A DNA stretch of 64,000 nt from Methylobacterium sp. Leaf91 (GCF_001422815.1 NZ_LMMP01000003.1:297-64296), one strand, 5' to 3'. Positions 35,456-45,617 are shown, counted from the first letter of the stretch. Made by a program: numbers and translations. Notes: generated from the sequence alone by a model not told the origin.

Positions 35456-36943
35456 ATGGACGCGACGCCACGCGCCGACATGGAAACACCTGTCCCCGTC
35501 GCAGCGGAGGCTCGGGCGGGGATCGGCCGACATCTCGGCCTGTCGGGCCGGCTGTTCCTCGTGACCATCGCCTTCGTCGCCCTCGTCGAAATCCTAATCT
35601 ACGTGCCCACCGTCGCGAATTACCGGCGCATGTGGCTGTCGGACCGGATCGCCGCCGCGCAGATCGCCGCTCTCGTCCTCGATGCCTCGCCGGATCAGCA
35701 TGTCTCGGATGAACTGGCCCGGCATCTTCTGAAGGGTGTCGGTGCCAGTGCCATCGCGGTTCGTGGCGACGGGACACGCCGCCTGCTCGCGGTGGACGCC
35801 GTGCCGTCGGAGGTCACCGGCCATGTCGACCTGCGCTCGCATGACTGGATCACCTCCATCGGGGGGGCATGGCGGACCGTCTTCTCCGAGAATCAGGGTC
35901 CGATCCGGGTCATTGGCCATGGGCGGGACGGATTCGACCTCGTGGAGATCCTGCTCGACGAAGCGCCCCTGCGCGAGGCGCTGATCGACTTCGCCGATCG
36001 CCTGCTGCTCTCGTCGCTGGCGATCGCCGCCACGGTGGCCGGCCTCGTCTTCCTGATGCTGCAGCGGATCATCGTTCGCCCGGTTCGGCGCCTCGCCCGC
36101 AACATCACGGAATTCGCGGACGATCCCCAGGGGAGCGACCGCATCATCACGCCCTCGCGCAGGACCGACGAGATCGGCCACGCTGAGGTGGCCCTGGCCC
36201 GCATGGAGACGGCGCTCGCGGGCGAGCTACGCCAGAAGCGCCGCCTCGCCGAGCTTGGCCTGTCGGTGAGCAAGATCAACCACGAGCTGCGCAACCTCCT
36301 CACCACCGCCCAGCTGCTCGGAGACCGTCTTGAGACGGTGTCCGACCCGGCGGTGGAGCGTATCGCCCCCCGCCTCCTCGCCACGCTCGGCCGGGCGATC
36401 CGTTTCTGCGAGGAGACCTTGGCCTATGGTCGGGCGACCGAGGCAATGCCGCAGCGGCGCACAATCCAGCTCGCACCGCTGCTGGCCGAACTGTCCGATC
36501 TGGCGAGGCTCGACGACGCGTCACGCGTGACGATCCGCGTCGTATGCGAGCCGGATATCGAGGTGGAGATCGATCCGGACCAGTTCTCGCGGGCGCTCAC
36601 CAACATCGTGCGCAACGCCGTGCAGGCCATGGGCGCCGAGAAAGCCGGAGCTCCTGATCCGGTCATCGAGATCGAGGCCAGCCGCCACGGTAAGCCGGGT
36701 TCGGGAAACCTGACCGTCGTCGTCTCGGATAACGGACCCGGGCTTCCCGAACGGGCGCGGGCTAACCTGTTCGCGCCCTTCGAAGGGTCGATGCGCGCGG
36801 GGGGGACGGGGCTCGGCCTGCCGATCGCCGCCGAGTTGATCCAGCTTCAGGGCGGACGTCTCACCCTCGATCAGACGCAGCAGGAGGGCGAGGGCGCCCG
36901 CTTCCGGATCGTGATCCCGGACCGCGCGCCGACTTCGCTCTGA
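35456..36943 (+). CDS. Membrane sensor histidine kinase, orphan
   Basis: About 495 residues. One membrane span near 30-50, a periplasmic sensor region of ~130 residues, and a second span (LLLSSLAIAATVAGLVFLML), then a HAMP linker (VRPVRRLARNITEF), a dimerisation helix with the phospho-accepting His in KINHELRNLLTTAQLL, and an ATPase domain (NIVRNAVQAM N-box, VSDNGPGLP G1, GTGLGLPIA G2). No response regulator is adjacent, so its partner is unknown. The start is unsure; the frame is open to 35348. It ends 2 bp from convergent bioB. Confidence 0.88.
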   Translation: MDATPRADMETPVPVAAEARAGIGRHLGLSGRLFLVTIAFVALVEILIYVPTVANYRRMWLSDRIAAAQIAALVLDASPDQHVSDELARHLLKGVGASAIAVRGDGTRRLLAVDAVPSEVTGHVDLRSHDWITSIGGAWRTVFSENQGPIRVIGHGRDGFDLVEILLDEAPLREALIDFADRLLLSSLAIAATVAGLVFLMLQRIIVRPVRRLARNITEFADDPQGSDRIITPSRRTDEIGHAEVALARMETALAGELRQKRRLAELGLSVSKINHELRNLLTTAQLLGDRLETVSDPAVERIAPRLLATLGRAIRFCEETLAYGRATEAMPQRRTIQLAPLLAELSDLARLDDASRVTIRVVCEPDIEVEIDPDQFSRALTNIVRNAVQAMGAEKAGAPDPVIEIEASRHGKPGSGNLTVVVSDNGPGLPERARANLFAPFEGSMRAGGTGLGLPIAAELIQLQGGRLTLDQTQQEGEGARFRIVIPDRAPTSL

Positions 36944-36945
36944 GC

Positions 36946-37965
36946 TTATTCCGCCGCCGCCAGGGTAAGGCCCGGCACGGTGATGCCGATGTCGCGAAGC
37001 AGTTCCGCATCGGCGTCGGTCTCGTTATTGGCCGTGGTGAGGAGACGCTCGCCGTAGAAGATCGAGTTCGCGCCGGCGAGGAAGCACAGGATCTGCGCTT
37101 CGCGGGTGAGCCCCTTGCGGCCGGCGCTGAGACGCACACGCGCCTTCGGCATCACGATACGGGCGGTGGCGCACATCCGGACGAGATCGAGCGGGTCCAC
37201 GGGCGGACGGTCCTCGAGAGGTGTCCCCTCGACGGCCACCAGGGCGTTGATCGGAACGCTCTCGGGATGGGGAGCGTGGTTGGCGAGCACCTGGAGCATC
37301 GCAGCACGGTCCTTCACGCCCTCGCCCATGCCGACGATGCCGCCGCAGCAAACGCCGATCCCGGCATCGCGCACGTTCTGAAGGGTGTTGAGGCGATCCT
37401 CGTAGGTACGCGTCGAGATGATGTCGCCGTAGAAATCCGGGCCGGTATCGAGGTTGTGGTTGTAGGAGGTCAGCCCGGCCTCGGCGAGGCGGCCCGCCTG
37501 GGACGGGGTGAGCATGCCGAGCGTGACGCAGGCTTCCATTCCAAGGCCGCGGACACCGCGCACCATGGAGAGGACCGCATCGAATTCCGGCCCGTCCTTG
37601 GGCTGGCGCCAGGCGGCACCCATGCAGAAACGATGGGCGCCGGCGGCTTTCGCGGCGGCGGCCTCCTTCAGCACCTTGTCCACCGCCATCAGGCGCTCAC
37701 GCGGCAGGCCGGTGCCCTTGTGATGCGCCGATTGCGGACAATAGGCGCAATCCTCCGGACAGGCGCCGGTCTTGATCGACAGCAGGGCGGCGCGCTGGAT
37801 ATCGGCCGGGTCGTTGTGCGCGCGGTGGACTTGTGCCGCCCGGAACACGAGGTCGAGGAGCGGCAGGTCGTGGATCGTCTGGATCTCCGCCACGGTCCAA
37901 TCGTGCCGGATCGCAGGGATCTCGGTGGCGGGGAAGGGGGCGAGGGGGGCCACGGTGTCAGTCAT
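36946..37965 (-). CDS. bioB: Biotin synthase
   Basis: 339 residues, radical-SAM enzyme making the last step of biotin synthesis from dethiobiotin. The [4Fe-4S] cluster cysteines are C69, C73 and C76 (CPEDCAYC). The sacrificial [2Fe-2S] site residues are in [19 protein letters not shown] and GVCCGG, with a late conserved arginine in RLSAGRKG. Other bio genes are not adjacent. No BirA-type operator was recognised upstream. It is convergent with the histidine kinase. Confidence 0.96.
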   Translation of the reverse strand: MTDTVAPLAPFPATEIPAIRHDWTVAEIQTIHDLPLLDLVFRAAQVHRAHNDPADIQRAALLSIKTGACPEDCAYCPQSAHHKGTGLPRERLMAVDKVLKEAAAAKAAGAHRFCMGAAWRQPKDGPEFDAVLSMVRGVRGLGMEACVTLGMLTPSQAGRLAEAGLTSYNHNLDTGPDFYGDIISTRTYEDRLNTLQNVRDAGIGVCCGGIVGMGEGVKDRAAMLQVLANHAPHPESVPINALVAVEGTPLEDRPPVDPLDLVRMCATARIVMPKARVRLSAGRKGLTREAQILCFLAGANSIFYGERLLTTANNETDADAELLRDIGITVPGLTLAAAE

Positions 37966-38056
37966 GGCCCCATGAGGCGAATCTTCGCCGGAAAATCAAG
38001 CCGGGCCGGCCGCATGCCCCGATGCATTTGGCTTCAGGCCGGCCAGGATAGCCCCC

Positions 38057-39049
38057 TCACGCCGTCTTGCCGCGCAATCCCGACAGGCCCGACCAGAGGG
38101 GGGCGATGAGGTAACTGGTGATCGGAATCAGCGCAGCCCCGACCACGAGGCCCACGATGCCGGAGCCGATGGCGGTGACGATCCATTCGACGACGGGTCC
38201 GACCGGCGGCACCATCTTCGCGCTGCCGGCAGCGGCTTCGTGGATCACGTGGGCGACCTGGGGCAGGCCGTAACCTTCGAGACCATGGACGAGGATGCCG
38301 CCGCCGACCCAGATCATCGCGGCTGTACCGATGATGGCCAGAAGCTGCAGGAAGACCGGCATGCCCTTGACCAGGGCACGGCCGAAGCCGCGGATCGCGC
38401 TGCCGAACACGGACTCCGAATTGTTCTTCGCCATCGCGACCCCGGCATCGTCCGCCTTCACGATGAGCGCCACGCCGCCATAGACGAAGACCGTGATGCC
38501 GATGGCGACGACCGCGAGCACGATCGCCTTCGTCCAGATGCTGCCTTCGGGAAGAGAGGCCAGGGAGATCGCCATGATCTCGGCCGACAGGATGAAATCC
38601 GTCTTGATCGCGCTGGAGACCTTGCGCGCTTCCAGAGCCTGGCCGTCCCCGGCATCGGCGTCGAGCTTGGCCTCATGCGCATGGGCCTTGTGCGGGAACA
38701 GCGCCTCGTAGACCTTCTCGGTGCCCTCGTAGCAGAGGTAGGCCCCGCCGAGCATGAGCAGCGGGGTGATGGCCCAGGGGGCGAAGGCCTGCAGCAACAG
38801 GGCCGCCGGCAGCAGGAACAGCATTTTGTTGCGCAGCGAACCGATGGCGATCTTGCCCACGATCGGCAATTCGCGCTCGGCCGCGAAGCCCACGACGTAG
38901 CGCGGCGTCACGGCGGCGTCGTCGATGACGACCCCCGCCGCCTTCGCACCGGCCTTGGCGGCTTGCCCGGCGACGTCGTCGAGGGAAGCGGCCGCGACCT
39001 TGGCGAGCCCCGCGATGTCGTCGAGGAGGGCGATCAGTCCGATGCTCAA
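38057..39049 (-). CDS. DUF808 family membrane protein
   Basis: 330 residues with about six hydrophobic spans. The conserved N-terminus MSIGLIALLDDIAGLAKVAAASLDDVAGQA and the ISPLLMLGGAYLCYEGTEKV-like segment identify the DUF808/YedI family, whose function is unknown. The C-terminal half (GVAMAKNNSESVFGSAIRGFGRALVKGMP, WVGGGILVHGL) is also typical. It sits between bioB and a FAH-family gene without obvious functional link. Confidence 0.9.
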   Translation of the reverse strand: MSIGLIALLDDIAGLAKVAAASLDDVAGQAAKAGAKAAGVVIDDAAVTPRYVVGFAAERELPIVGKIAIGSLRNKMLFLLPAALLLQAFAPWAITPLLMLGGAYLCYEGTEKVYEALFPHKAHAHEAKLDADAGDGQALEARKVSSAIKTDFILSAEIMAISLASLPEGSIWTKAIVLAVVAIGITVFVYGGVALIVKADDAGVAMAKNNSESVFGSAIRGFGRALVKGMPVFLQLLAIIGTAAMIWVGGGILVHGLEGYGLPQVAHVIHEAAAGSAKMVPPVGPVVEWIVTAIGSGIVGLVVGAALIPITSYLIAPLWSGLSGLRGKTA

Positions 39050-39158
39050 GATTAGGTCCTTCCAACTGCCATGGGCCGGGCCGCGCGACGCAGGTTACCG
39101 GCCAAGCTGTCTCTAGCAGAGGAGACGAGCGAGCGGGGATTTCGATCCCCGCCCCGTT

Positions 39159-40043
39159 TCAATGAGTCGGTTCGCCGGCCGCGACCTTCGCGGTCCAATC
39201 GTCGAAGGCGACGATTTCCTGCCGTTGCTCACCGAGGCCGGTGATGCCGAGGGTCATCACGTCCCCGCTCTTGAGGAAACGCGGAGGCTTGCGCGCCATG
39301 CCGACGCCAGGGGGCGTTCCCGTGGTGATCACGTCGCCCGGCTCCAGCATCATGAAATGCGAGAGATAGGCGACGATCTGGGCGACGTCGAAGATCATCC
39401 TCGATGTCGACCCGGTCTGCATCCGCTCGCCATTCACGTCGAGCCAGATGTCGAGGGCCGCCGGGTCGGGGATCTCGTCCAGCGTCACCAGCCAGGGCCC
39501 GAGGGGGCCGAAAGTCGGGCAGCCCTTGCCCTTGCTCCATGTCCCGCCGCGATCGAACTGGTACTCCCGCTCGGAGACGTCGTTGCAGAGGCAGAGGCCG
39601 GCCACATAGGACAAAGCCTCGTTGGCATGGACGTAGGATGCACGTGCGCCGATGACGATGGCGAGCTCCGCCTCCCAATCCGTCTTGGCCGACCCTTTCG
39701 GCAGAATGACCCGGTCGTTGGGACCGGAGATGCAGGACGGCGCCTTGTTGAAGACGATCGGCTCGGCCGGGATATCCGCGCCGATCTCCGCCGCGTGATC
39801 GGTATAGTTCAGCCCGATGGCGATGAAGTTGCGCGTTCCGCCGACACAGGGACCGAGGCGTGTCTCCGGCGACAAGAGCGGCAAGGTTTCGGGATCAATG
39901 GACCGCAGCCGCTCCAGCGACGTCGTCGCGAGGGCGGAACCGGAAATATCGCGCAGGACACCGGACAGATCCCGCAATCCGCCCTGAGCATCGATCAGAC
40001 CCGGCTTCTCGTCGCCCACATCACCATGACGCACCAGTTTCAT
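39159..40043 (-). CDS. Fumarylacetoacetate hydrolase family protein
   Basis: 294 residues. FAH fold: a variable N-terminal ~75 residues, then IGLNYTDHAAEIGADIPAEPIVFNKAPSCI, the metal-binding DWEAELAIVIG motif with its two acidic residues and a later aspartate in NDVSEREYQFDRGG. The end GDVITTGTPPGVGM is typical. Members hydrolyse or isomerise acyl-pyruvate compounds. Which aromatic-degradation substrate is used cannot be read here. A hairpin at about 39132-39151 (GCGGGGA/TCCCCGC) follows its stop. Confidence 0.88.
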   Translation of the reverse strand: MKLVRHGDVGDEKPGLIDAQGGLRDLSGVLRDISGSALATTSLERLRSIDPETLPLLSPETRLGPCVGGTRNFIAIGLNYTDHAAEIGADIPAEPIVFNKAPSCISGPNDRVILPKGSAKTDWEAELAIVIGARASYVHANEALSYVAGLCLCNDVSEREYQFDRGGTWSKGKGCPTFGPLGPWLVTLDEIPDPAALDIWLDVNGERMQTGSTSRMIFDVAQIVAYLSHFMMLEPGDVITTGTPPGVGMARKPPRFLKSGDVMTLGITGLGEQRQEIVAFDDWTAKVAAGEPTH

Positions 40044-40433
40044 CGGCTCTCACTCCCCTTCGATCGATGGACTGGCACTGAGATCGGTCCCACCACCGTC
40101 CCTGGCAAGGTGTCGAGGCCGGACAGGCGCATGTTGCATAATTCATACACTGCTCGGGAAACCCGCCAGAATACGCATTTTCTTGCATGAACGCCGATAC
40201 GTAAATCCGACAGTTTAGATGTGAACCATCTACCGCGATGCTTTTCGGTGACACAAGCCGATGATGTCATCAGATGCATCTTCAAAGTAAATCTCAGATT
40301 AGGAAACGATTAACACCTCAACTAACATGGATTGCATAGACCGACCAAGAACGGCACTCTTCTGCTCAAGATGCGGGCCGGGGATCACTCTACGGTAAAT
40401 CCGAGCATCGTAAGCAAGGGTCGGGAAGAGGAC
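40044..40433. other. AT-rich promoter region between FAH gene and fadL
   Basis: 390 bp separating the divergent FAH and FadL-type genes. From about 40130 to 40330 it is clearly AT-rich. It holds TTAA-N8-CTAA at 40311-40326, near but not equal to a CtrA box. No gene seen; it should contain both promoters. Confidence 0.4.
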
Positions 40434-41756
40434 ATGGCCATGACGATTCGCAACGCGGCTCTGGCGGGAATTTCTACCGTGCTCCTGACCCTGACGGCGG
40501 GGGGAGCCCTGGCCGGCGCGTTCGGTATCCGCGAACAGAGCACCCTTGCCGAAGGTCAGGCTTTCGCCGGTGCGGCGTCCGGCTCCGGCGGCGTCTCGTC
40601 GATGTTCTGGAACCCGGCCACGATCACTATGAACCCCGGCTGGGTCAGCGAGCAGAATCTCAGCTTCATCAACCTCTCCTCCAAGATCACCCCGACCGAC
40701 GGCACCTCGCCGTTATTCGCGCCACTGGGCGGCAGCGGCGATATCGGCCAGGGAGCCGTGATCCCGGCCGGCGCCACCTCCTATCAGCTCACCGACAGGC
40801 TCTGGATCGGCATCCAGACCGGCGCTCCGTTTGGCCTCGTGACCAAGCCCCGCGATGACTGGGCCGGTGAAGTCTATGGACGGTCGAGCCGAATCTTCTC
40901 GCTCTCGTTCAACCCGACCATCGGCTTCAAGGTCAACGAGTGGCTCTCGATCGCCGCCGGGCCGAACATCGAGTATTTCCGCCTGACCCTTCGCCAAGCC
41001 TTCCCGCTCTCGTTCAGCCCGCTCATCGCCCCCAACGCGTCGCTCAAGGGAGAATCCTGGGGCGTCGGCCTCACGGCGGGCGTACTCATCACCCCCTGGG
41101 CGGGGACGGCTTTGGGCGTCGGCTATCGCTCCTCCGTGCATCACGACATCGAGGGCGCCTTCATATTGCCGGGGCCGGCGGCCTTCCTGAGCCAGCAGGT
41201 GACCGCCAACCTCAACACCCCGGAAAAGCTGAGCGTCGGCCTGACCCAGGCCGTCAGCCCGGTCGCCCGTGTCAATCTCGGTTTCGAGTGGGACAATTGG
41301 TCGAGGCTCGGCGATGTCGGCATCGTCGGCCGCACCACCGGCGGCATCGCGACCACGCTGCCCCTGAACTACAAGGACGGCTACACCTATTCCGTCGGCG
41401 GCGAGTACGATTGGTCGCCGGCCCTGACCGTCCGGGGCGGTCTCGCCTATGAGCAATCGCCCATCGATTTCTCGAACCGCTCGGTGCGGCTGCCCGACAG
41501 CGACCGCTTCAACGTCTCACTCGGTGGCAGCTATCGCTGGAGCGAGAAGCTGACCCTGAACATCGCCTATTCCCACCTCTTCCTCGTGGGCGATTCGAAG
41601 CTCCTGGCCGGGCCGGGCCGCGACTACAACTTCCGCGACATCCCCTTCGCGGCCGATACCAGCGGCAGCGCGGACATCGTTTCGGTGGGCTTCCGCTACG
41701 TCTTCGGAACGCCTGCCGCTCCGATCGCTCCTGCGCCGCTGGTGCGGAAGTTCTGA
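40434..41756 (+). CDS. fadL: Outer-membrane porin, OmpP1/FadL/TodX family
   Basis: 440 residues. Signal peptide about 1-28 (ending GALAGAFG). The mature N-terminus AFGIREQSTLAEGQAFAGAASGSGGVSSMFWNPATIT is the FadL signature that plugs the barrel. The rest is beta-rich with alternating residues and ends in an aromatic-type C-terminus (PLVRKF). The family moves hydrophobic compounds such as long-chain fatty acids or aromatics across the outer membrane. The start is set by GGAAGAGG seven bases before ATG 40434. The gene symbol reflects family, not proven substrate. Confidence 0.9.
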   Translation: MAMTIRNAALAGISTVLLTLTAGGALAGAFGIREQSTLAEGQAFAGAASGSGGVSSMFWNPATITMNPGWVSEQNLSFINLSSKITPTDGTSPLFAPLGGSGDIGQGAVIPAGATSYQLTDRLWIGIQTGAPFGLVTKPRDDWAGEVYGRSSRIFSLSFNPTIGFKVNEWLSIAAGPNIEYFRLTLRQAFPLSFSPLIAPNASLKGESWGVGLTAGVLITPWAGTALGVGYRSSVHHDIEGAFILPGPAAFLSQQVTANLNTPEKLSVGLTQAVSPVARVNLGFEWDNWSRLGDVGIVGRTTGGIATTLPLNYKDGYTYSVGGEYDWSPALTVRGGLAYEQSPIDFSNRSVRLPDSDRFNVSLGGSYRWSEKLTLNIAYSHLFLVGDSKLLAGPGRDYNFRDIPFAADTSGSADIVSVGFRYVFGTPAAPIAPAPLVRKF

Positions 41757-41805
41757 GGGTCCTCGACCGGAACACCGCGGCTTTGAGGAGATCTTCCCCC
41801 TCGAC

Positions 41806-41914
41806 CTCATCCTGAGGTGCAGCGATAGCCGCCCCGAAGGAGCCCTCCAGACACCGTTGCGCGAACTGGAGGGCTCCCTCGAAGCCTACGCTCCGTCACC
41901 TCAGAATGAGGTGA
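41806..41914. repeat. Nested palindromic repeat between fadL and phaC
   Basis: Short palindromes at each end (CCTCA-TCC-TGAGG at 41806-41818; TCACCTCA-GAA-TGAGGTGA at 41896-41914) flank a central perfect 12-bp stem (GGAGCCCTCCAG 41839-41850 with CTGGAGGGCTCC 41866-41877). It lies between two convergent genes and may serve as a terminator for both. Different in sequence from the 19.6/54.2 kb family. Confidence 0.75.
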
Positions 41915-42003
41915 CGGGAATTCGAAAAAAGGCAGTCGAACACCTGTCAGCCGGCCGCACGAGCCACCGACGGTCGCGTTCTCGACTCGGCCATTCGATC
42001 CGA

Positions 42004-43806
42004 TCACGCCTTCATGCGGACATAGGTCCCGGGCGCCGGCCCGAGGGAGGCGAGGCCTCCTTCTCCCGGAATCCGGGCAGGCACGCGGGCGGGCGCCTGC
42101 TTTTCCAGCCATTCGAACCAATAGGGCCACCACGACCCCTTGTGCTCGGTCGCCGCCGAGATCCAATCCTCCAGGCGTCCTTTGGCCGCCCCGCCGGTCC
42201 AGTACCCGTATTTCGGCTTGGAAGGCGGGTTGACCACGCCGGCGATGTGACCCGACCCAGCCAGCACGTAGTCGACCGGCCCGCCGAACTTCGACGACCC
42301 TTCGAACACCGAGATGGCGGGGGCGATGTGATCCTCGCGGGTGGCGAGGTTGAAGATCGGCACCTTCACCTTCTTCAGGTCGAGACGCACGTTCCCGAGG
42401 ATCATGCGGCCTTGAGCGAGGGTGTTATCGAGGTAGCAATTGCGCAGGTAGAACGAATGGTTGGCCGCCGGCATCCGCGTGGCGTCCGCGTTCCAGTAGA
42501 GGAGGTCGAAGGCCGAGGGCGTCTGCCCCTTCACGTAGTTGTTGACCACGTAGGACCAGATCAGGTCGTTCGGGCGCAGCATGTTGAAGGCGGCCGCCAT
42601 GCCGGAGCCTTCGAGGTAGCCGCGTTTCTTCATGCGGGCTTCGATGCCGCGAATCTGCTCCTCGTCGGCGAAGACCTTCAGATCGCCGGCATGTGTGAAA
42701 TCCACCTGCGTCGTCAGGAAGGTGGCGCTCTTGATCCGCTTGTTGCCGGTGGCCGCCTGCATGGCCAGGGTCACCGCCAGCAGAGTGCCGCCGACGCAAT
42801 ATCCTGCCGCCGCGACCTCGCTCTCGCCGGTGGCGACACCGATCGCGTCGATGGCCGCCTCGATGCCCTCGCGCATGTAGCTCTCGAAATCCTTGTCGGC
42901 ATGGCGCTCGTCGGGGTTCACCCACGAGATGCAGAAGACCGTGAGGCCCTGCGACACCATCCAGCCGATCAGGCTTTTCGACGGGTTGAGATCGAGGATG
43001 TAGAACTTGTTGATCCAGGGCGGCACGATCAGGAACGGGCGCTTCAGCACCGTCTCAGTGGTCGGCGAATACTGGATCAGTTCCATCAGGTCGTTGCGGA
43101 ACACCACCTCGCCGGGGGACACGGCGACGTTGACGCCGACCTCGAACCCGGACGGATCGGTCTGGCGGACGCGCAGCTGACCTTTGCCAGCTTCGATATC
43201 CTCCGCGAGCATCTTCATGCCGCGCACGAGATTGGCGCCGTTCTCCTGCAGCGTATGCCGAATCAGTTCGGGATTGGTCATCACGAAATTGGACGGCGAG
43301 AGCGCGCCGACGATCTGCCGGAGGTAGAACTGGGCCTTGTGGCGCGTATGCTCGTCGATCCCATCGGCCTCGTCGACGAGCTCCTCGGCCCAGCGGGAGG
43401 TGATGAGGTAGCTCTGCTTGATGAAGTCGAAGATCGGGTTGGTGGACCATTCGGCATGTTTGAAGCGGTTGTCCTTCGCCTCGGGCAAAGCCACGGGCGG
43501 GGCTTCCTCGCCCTGGAGGCGATGCCAGGTCGAGCCCCACAGGGTGATGAACGCGTCGCTGAGCTTCTTCTGCGCTTCGAGGGACTTCTGCGGGTCGACC
43601 ATCCAACGCTCGGCGACGGTGCCGAGGGTCTTGACGACGTCGTTGACCTCTTCCGGGGGCTTGGCCAGTTCGGGGTCGAGCGGGTCGGCCTGGCTGATCG
43701 GCTTCATGTAGGCGCCGGCCGTCCGGGTGAACTCCTCGATCAGCAACGTCGCGTTGCGGGACAAGGCGTCGATATCGGGAAGCGGTGTCGTCCTGTCGGT
43801 CGTCAC
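42004..43806 (-). CDS. phaC: Class I polyhydroxyalkanoate synthase
   Basis: 600 residues, standard class I length. It polymerises 3-hydroxyacyl-CoA into PHB-type storage granules. The lipase-like box is GYCVGG with nucleophile C337; the other triad residues are D492 (ATREDHIAP) and H520 (AGSGHIAG). N-terminal PhaC_N domain is present (PTTETVLKRPFLIVPPWINKFYILDL). It is divergent from a small lipoprotein gene. No phaR or phasin gene is adjacent. Confidence 0.96.
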   Translation of the reverse strand: MTTDRTTPLPDIDALSRNATLLIEEFTRTAGAYMKPISQADPLDPELAKPPEEVNDVVKTLGTVAERWMVDPQKSLEAQKKLSDAFITLWGSTWHRLQGEEAPPVALPEAKDNRFKHAEWSTNPIFDFIKQSYLITSRWAEELVDEADGIDEHTRHKAQFYLRQIVGALSPSNFVMTNPELIRHTLQENGANLVRGMKMLAEDIEAGKGQLRVRQTDPSGFEVGVNVAVSPGEVVFRNDLMELIQYSPTTETVLKRPFLIVPPWINKFYILDLNPSKSLIGWMVSQGLTVFCISWVNPDERHADKDFESYMREGIEAAIDAIGVATGESEVAAAGYCVGGTLLAVTLAMQAATGNKRIKSATFLTTQVDFTHAGDLKVFADEEQIRGIEARMKKRGYLEGSGMAAAFNMLRPNDLIWSYVVNNYVKGQTPSAFDLLYWNADATRMPAANHSFYLRNCYLDNTLAQGRMILGNVRLDLKKVKVPIFNLATREDHIAPAISVFEGSSKFGGPVDYVLAGSGHIAGVVNPPSKPKYGYWTGGAAKGRLEDWISAATEHKGSWWPYWFEWLEKQAPARVPARIPGEGGLASLGPAPGTYVRMKA

Positions 43807-43920
43807 GCGTGGATTTCCCCTCTATTCCGTGGGACGGCCCGGCCGAACCGTCCTCGTTCTCGACAAATTAACGCGGCACCTCGACTTTCCGCCAGGGCGC
43901 GGCTTACGTTTCAGGTCATT

Positions 43921-44292
43921 ATGTCAGAGCCTTCATCACGGAATCACAGGCGGTGCGGCTTTGCTCCGCGCTTCGCCCTCGTCCTCGGCGGACTTCTCGC
44001 CGCAGGAGGATGCTCCGGCGACCTCAACGCCATGCGCGGCGCCTATACGCTCGCCGGTGGGGGCCCGAAGGATGTGAAGGCGCCCGACTTCGTGGTGCAA
44101 TCTCGCAAGACCGACGCCGATTACCTGCCCGTCGGCGTCGCAGCACCCGCCAGACCCATCAGCGCCCGCACCGCCGAGGGGACCAAGAGTCTGGAGAACG
44201 ATCTGATGGGCGCTCGTGGGCGTAACGAGGCCAAGGGCCGCGCCGCCGAGAGCGCCGCCCGCGCCACCGGCCAGATCCAGCCTGCACAATAA
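43921..44292 (+). CDS. Small putative lipoprotein
   Basis: 123 residues. An N-terminal basic stretch and hydrophobic segment end in LLAAGGCSGD, a plausible but imperfect lipobox (Ala at -3). The mature part is polar, Ala/Arg/Lys-rich and shows no known domain. It is divergent from phaC and 107 bp upstream of the aminotransferase. A reading frame is open far upstream, but only this part resembles a gene. Function unknown. Confidence 0.6.
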   Translation: MSEPSSRNHRRCGFAPRFALVLGGLLAAGGCSGDLNAMRGAYTLAGGGPKDVKAPDFVVQSRKTDADYLPVGVAAPARPISARTAEGTKSLENDLMGARGRNEAKGRAAESAARATGQIQPAQ

Positions 44293-44399
44293 CGGTCGGC
44301 TCCGGGCCGCCGAAATGGTAGACAGGCTGACCACGTCAGAGTGATGACAGTTTTGAACGCGCGAATCATGCGATTCGCGCATCGGACCCCGTGAAGCCC

Positions 44400-45617
44400 A
44401 TGACCGATTTTCACCGCATCAAGCGCCTGCCCCCCTACGTGTTCGAGCAGGTCAACCGGATCAAGGCCCAGGCGCGCGCCAATGGCGCCGACATCATCGA
44501 TCTCGGCATGGGCAATCCCGATCTCGACGCCCCGCGTCATGTCATCGCCAAGCTGGTGGAGACGGCGGGCAGGCCGCGCACGGACCGCTACTCGTCCTCG
44601 AAGGGCATCGCCGGTCTGCGCCGCGCCCAGGCGAGTTATTACAAGCGCCGCTTCGGCGTGAGCCTGAACCCCGACACGCAGGTGGTGGCGACGCTCGGCT
44701 CGAAGGAGGGCTTCGCCAACATGGCGCAGGCGATCACCGCGCCGGGCGACGTCGTGCTGGTGCCGAATCCGAGCTACCCGATCCACGCCTTCGGCTTCCT
44801 GATGGCGGGCGGCGTGATCCGCTCCGTGCCGGCCGAGCCGACCCCGGCCTTCTTCCCGGCCGTCGAGAAGGCCATGCAGCACTCGATCCCGAAGCCGGTG
44901 GCGATCGTGGTCTGCTACCCCTCGAACCCCACGGCCTACGTCGCGAGCCTCGATTTCTACCGGGACCTCGTCGCCTTCGCCAAGCGCCACGAAATCATCA
45001 TCCTGTCGGACCTCGCCTATGCGGAGGTCTATTTCGACGGCGAGCCGCCGCCCTCCGTTCTGGAAGTGCCGGGCGCGATCGACTGCACGGTGGAGTTCAC
45101 CTCGCTCTCGAAAACCTTCTCCATGGCCGGCTGGCGCATGGGCTTCGCTGTCGGCAACGAGCGCCTACTCGCGGCGCTGACACGCGTGAAATCCTACCTC
45201 GATTACGGCGCCTTCACGCCGATCCAGGTCGCGGCGACGGCCGCCCTGAACGGCCCGGAAGATTGCATCGTCGAGATGCGCGGGATCTACAAGAAGCGCC
45301 GGGACGCGCTGATCGAGTCGTTCGACAAGACCGGCTGGAAGATCCCGAGCCCGTCGGCCTCGATGTTCGCCTGGGTGCCGATTCCGGAAAAGTATCAGAG
45401 CCTCGGCAGCCTGGAATTCTCCAAGCTGCTTCTCGAGAAGTCGGACGTCGCGGTGGCGCCGGGTATCGGTTTTGGCGAACACGGCGACAATTACGTCCGT
45501 ATCGCGCTGGTCGAGAACGAGCAGCGCATCCGTCAGGCGGCCCGCAATATTCGCCGTTTCTTCGAGACGTCCGACCGCACGCTGCACAACGTCGTGCCGC
45601 TGACCAAAGCGGGCTGA
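44400..45617 (+). CDS. Class I/II aminotransferase, LL-DAP or alanine type
   Basis: 405 residues, PLP-dependent fold type I. The Schiff-base lysine is K238 in SLSKTFSMAGWRMGF; DLGMGNPDLDAP, YSSSKGIAGLR, CYPSNPTAYVA and DLAYAEVYFDG are typical. The sequence resembles AlaC-type and alphaproteobacterial proteins often labelled LL-diaminopimelate aminotransferase. Because the window also has dapA and the organism should use the succinylase route, AlaC-like alanine/glutamate transamination is an equal possibility. Start could be the GTG at 44391. Confidence 0.85.
   Translation: MTDFHRIKRLPPYVFEQVNRIKAQARANGADIIDLGMGNPDLDAPRHVIAKLVETAGRPRTDRYSSSKGIAGLRRAQASYYKRRFGVSLNPDTQVVATLGSKEGFANMAQAITAPGDVVLVPNPSYPIHAFGFLMAGGVIRSVPAEPTPAFFPAVEKAMQHSIPKPVAIVVCYPSNPTAYVASLDFYRDLVAFAKRHEIIILSDLAYAEVYFDGEPPPSVLEVPGAIDCTVEFTSLSKTFSMAGWRMGFAVGNERLLAALTRVKSYLDYGAFTPIQVAATAALNGPEDCIVEMRGIYKKRRDALIESFDKTGWKIPSPSASMFAWVPIPEKYQSLGSLEFSKLLLEKSDVAVAPGIGFGEHGDNYVRIALVENEQRIRQAARNIRRFFETSDRTLHNVVPLTKAG

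Noticed and set aside
40311..40326. TTAA-N8-CTAA as a CtrA box before fadL
   Set aside because: Spacing is eight, not seven, with one mismatch; too weak in an AT-rich region.
41857..44292. 811-codon open frame antisense to phaC
   Set aside because: Only its last ~123 codons (from 43921) look like a gene; the rest mirrors phaC.
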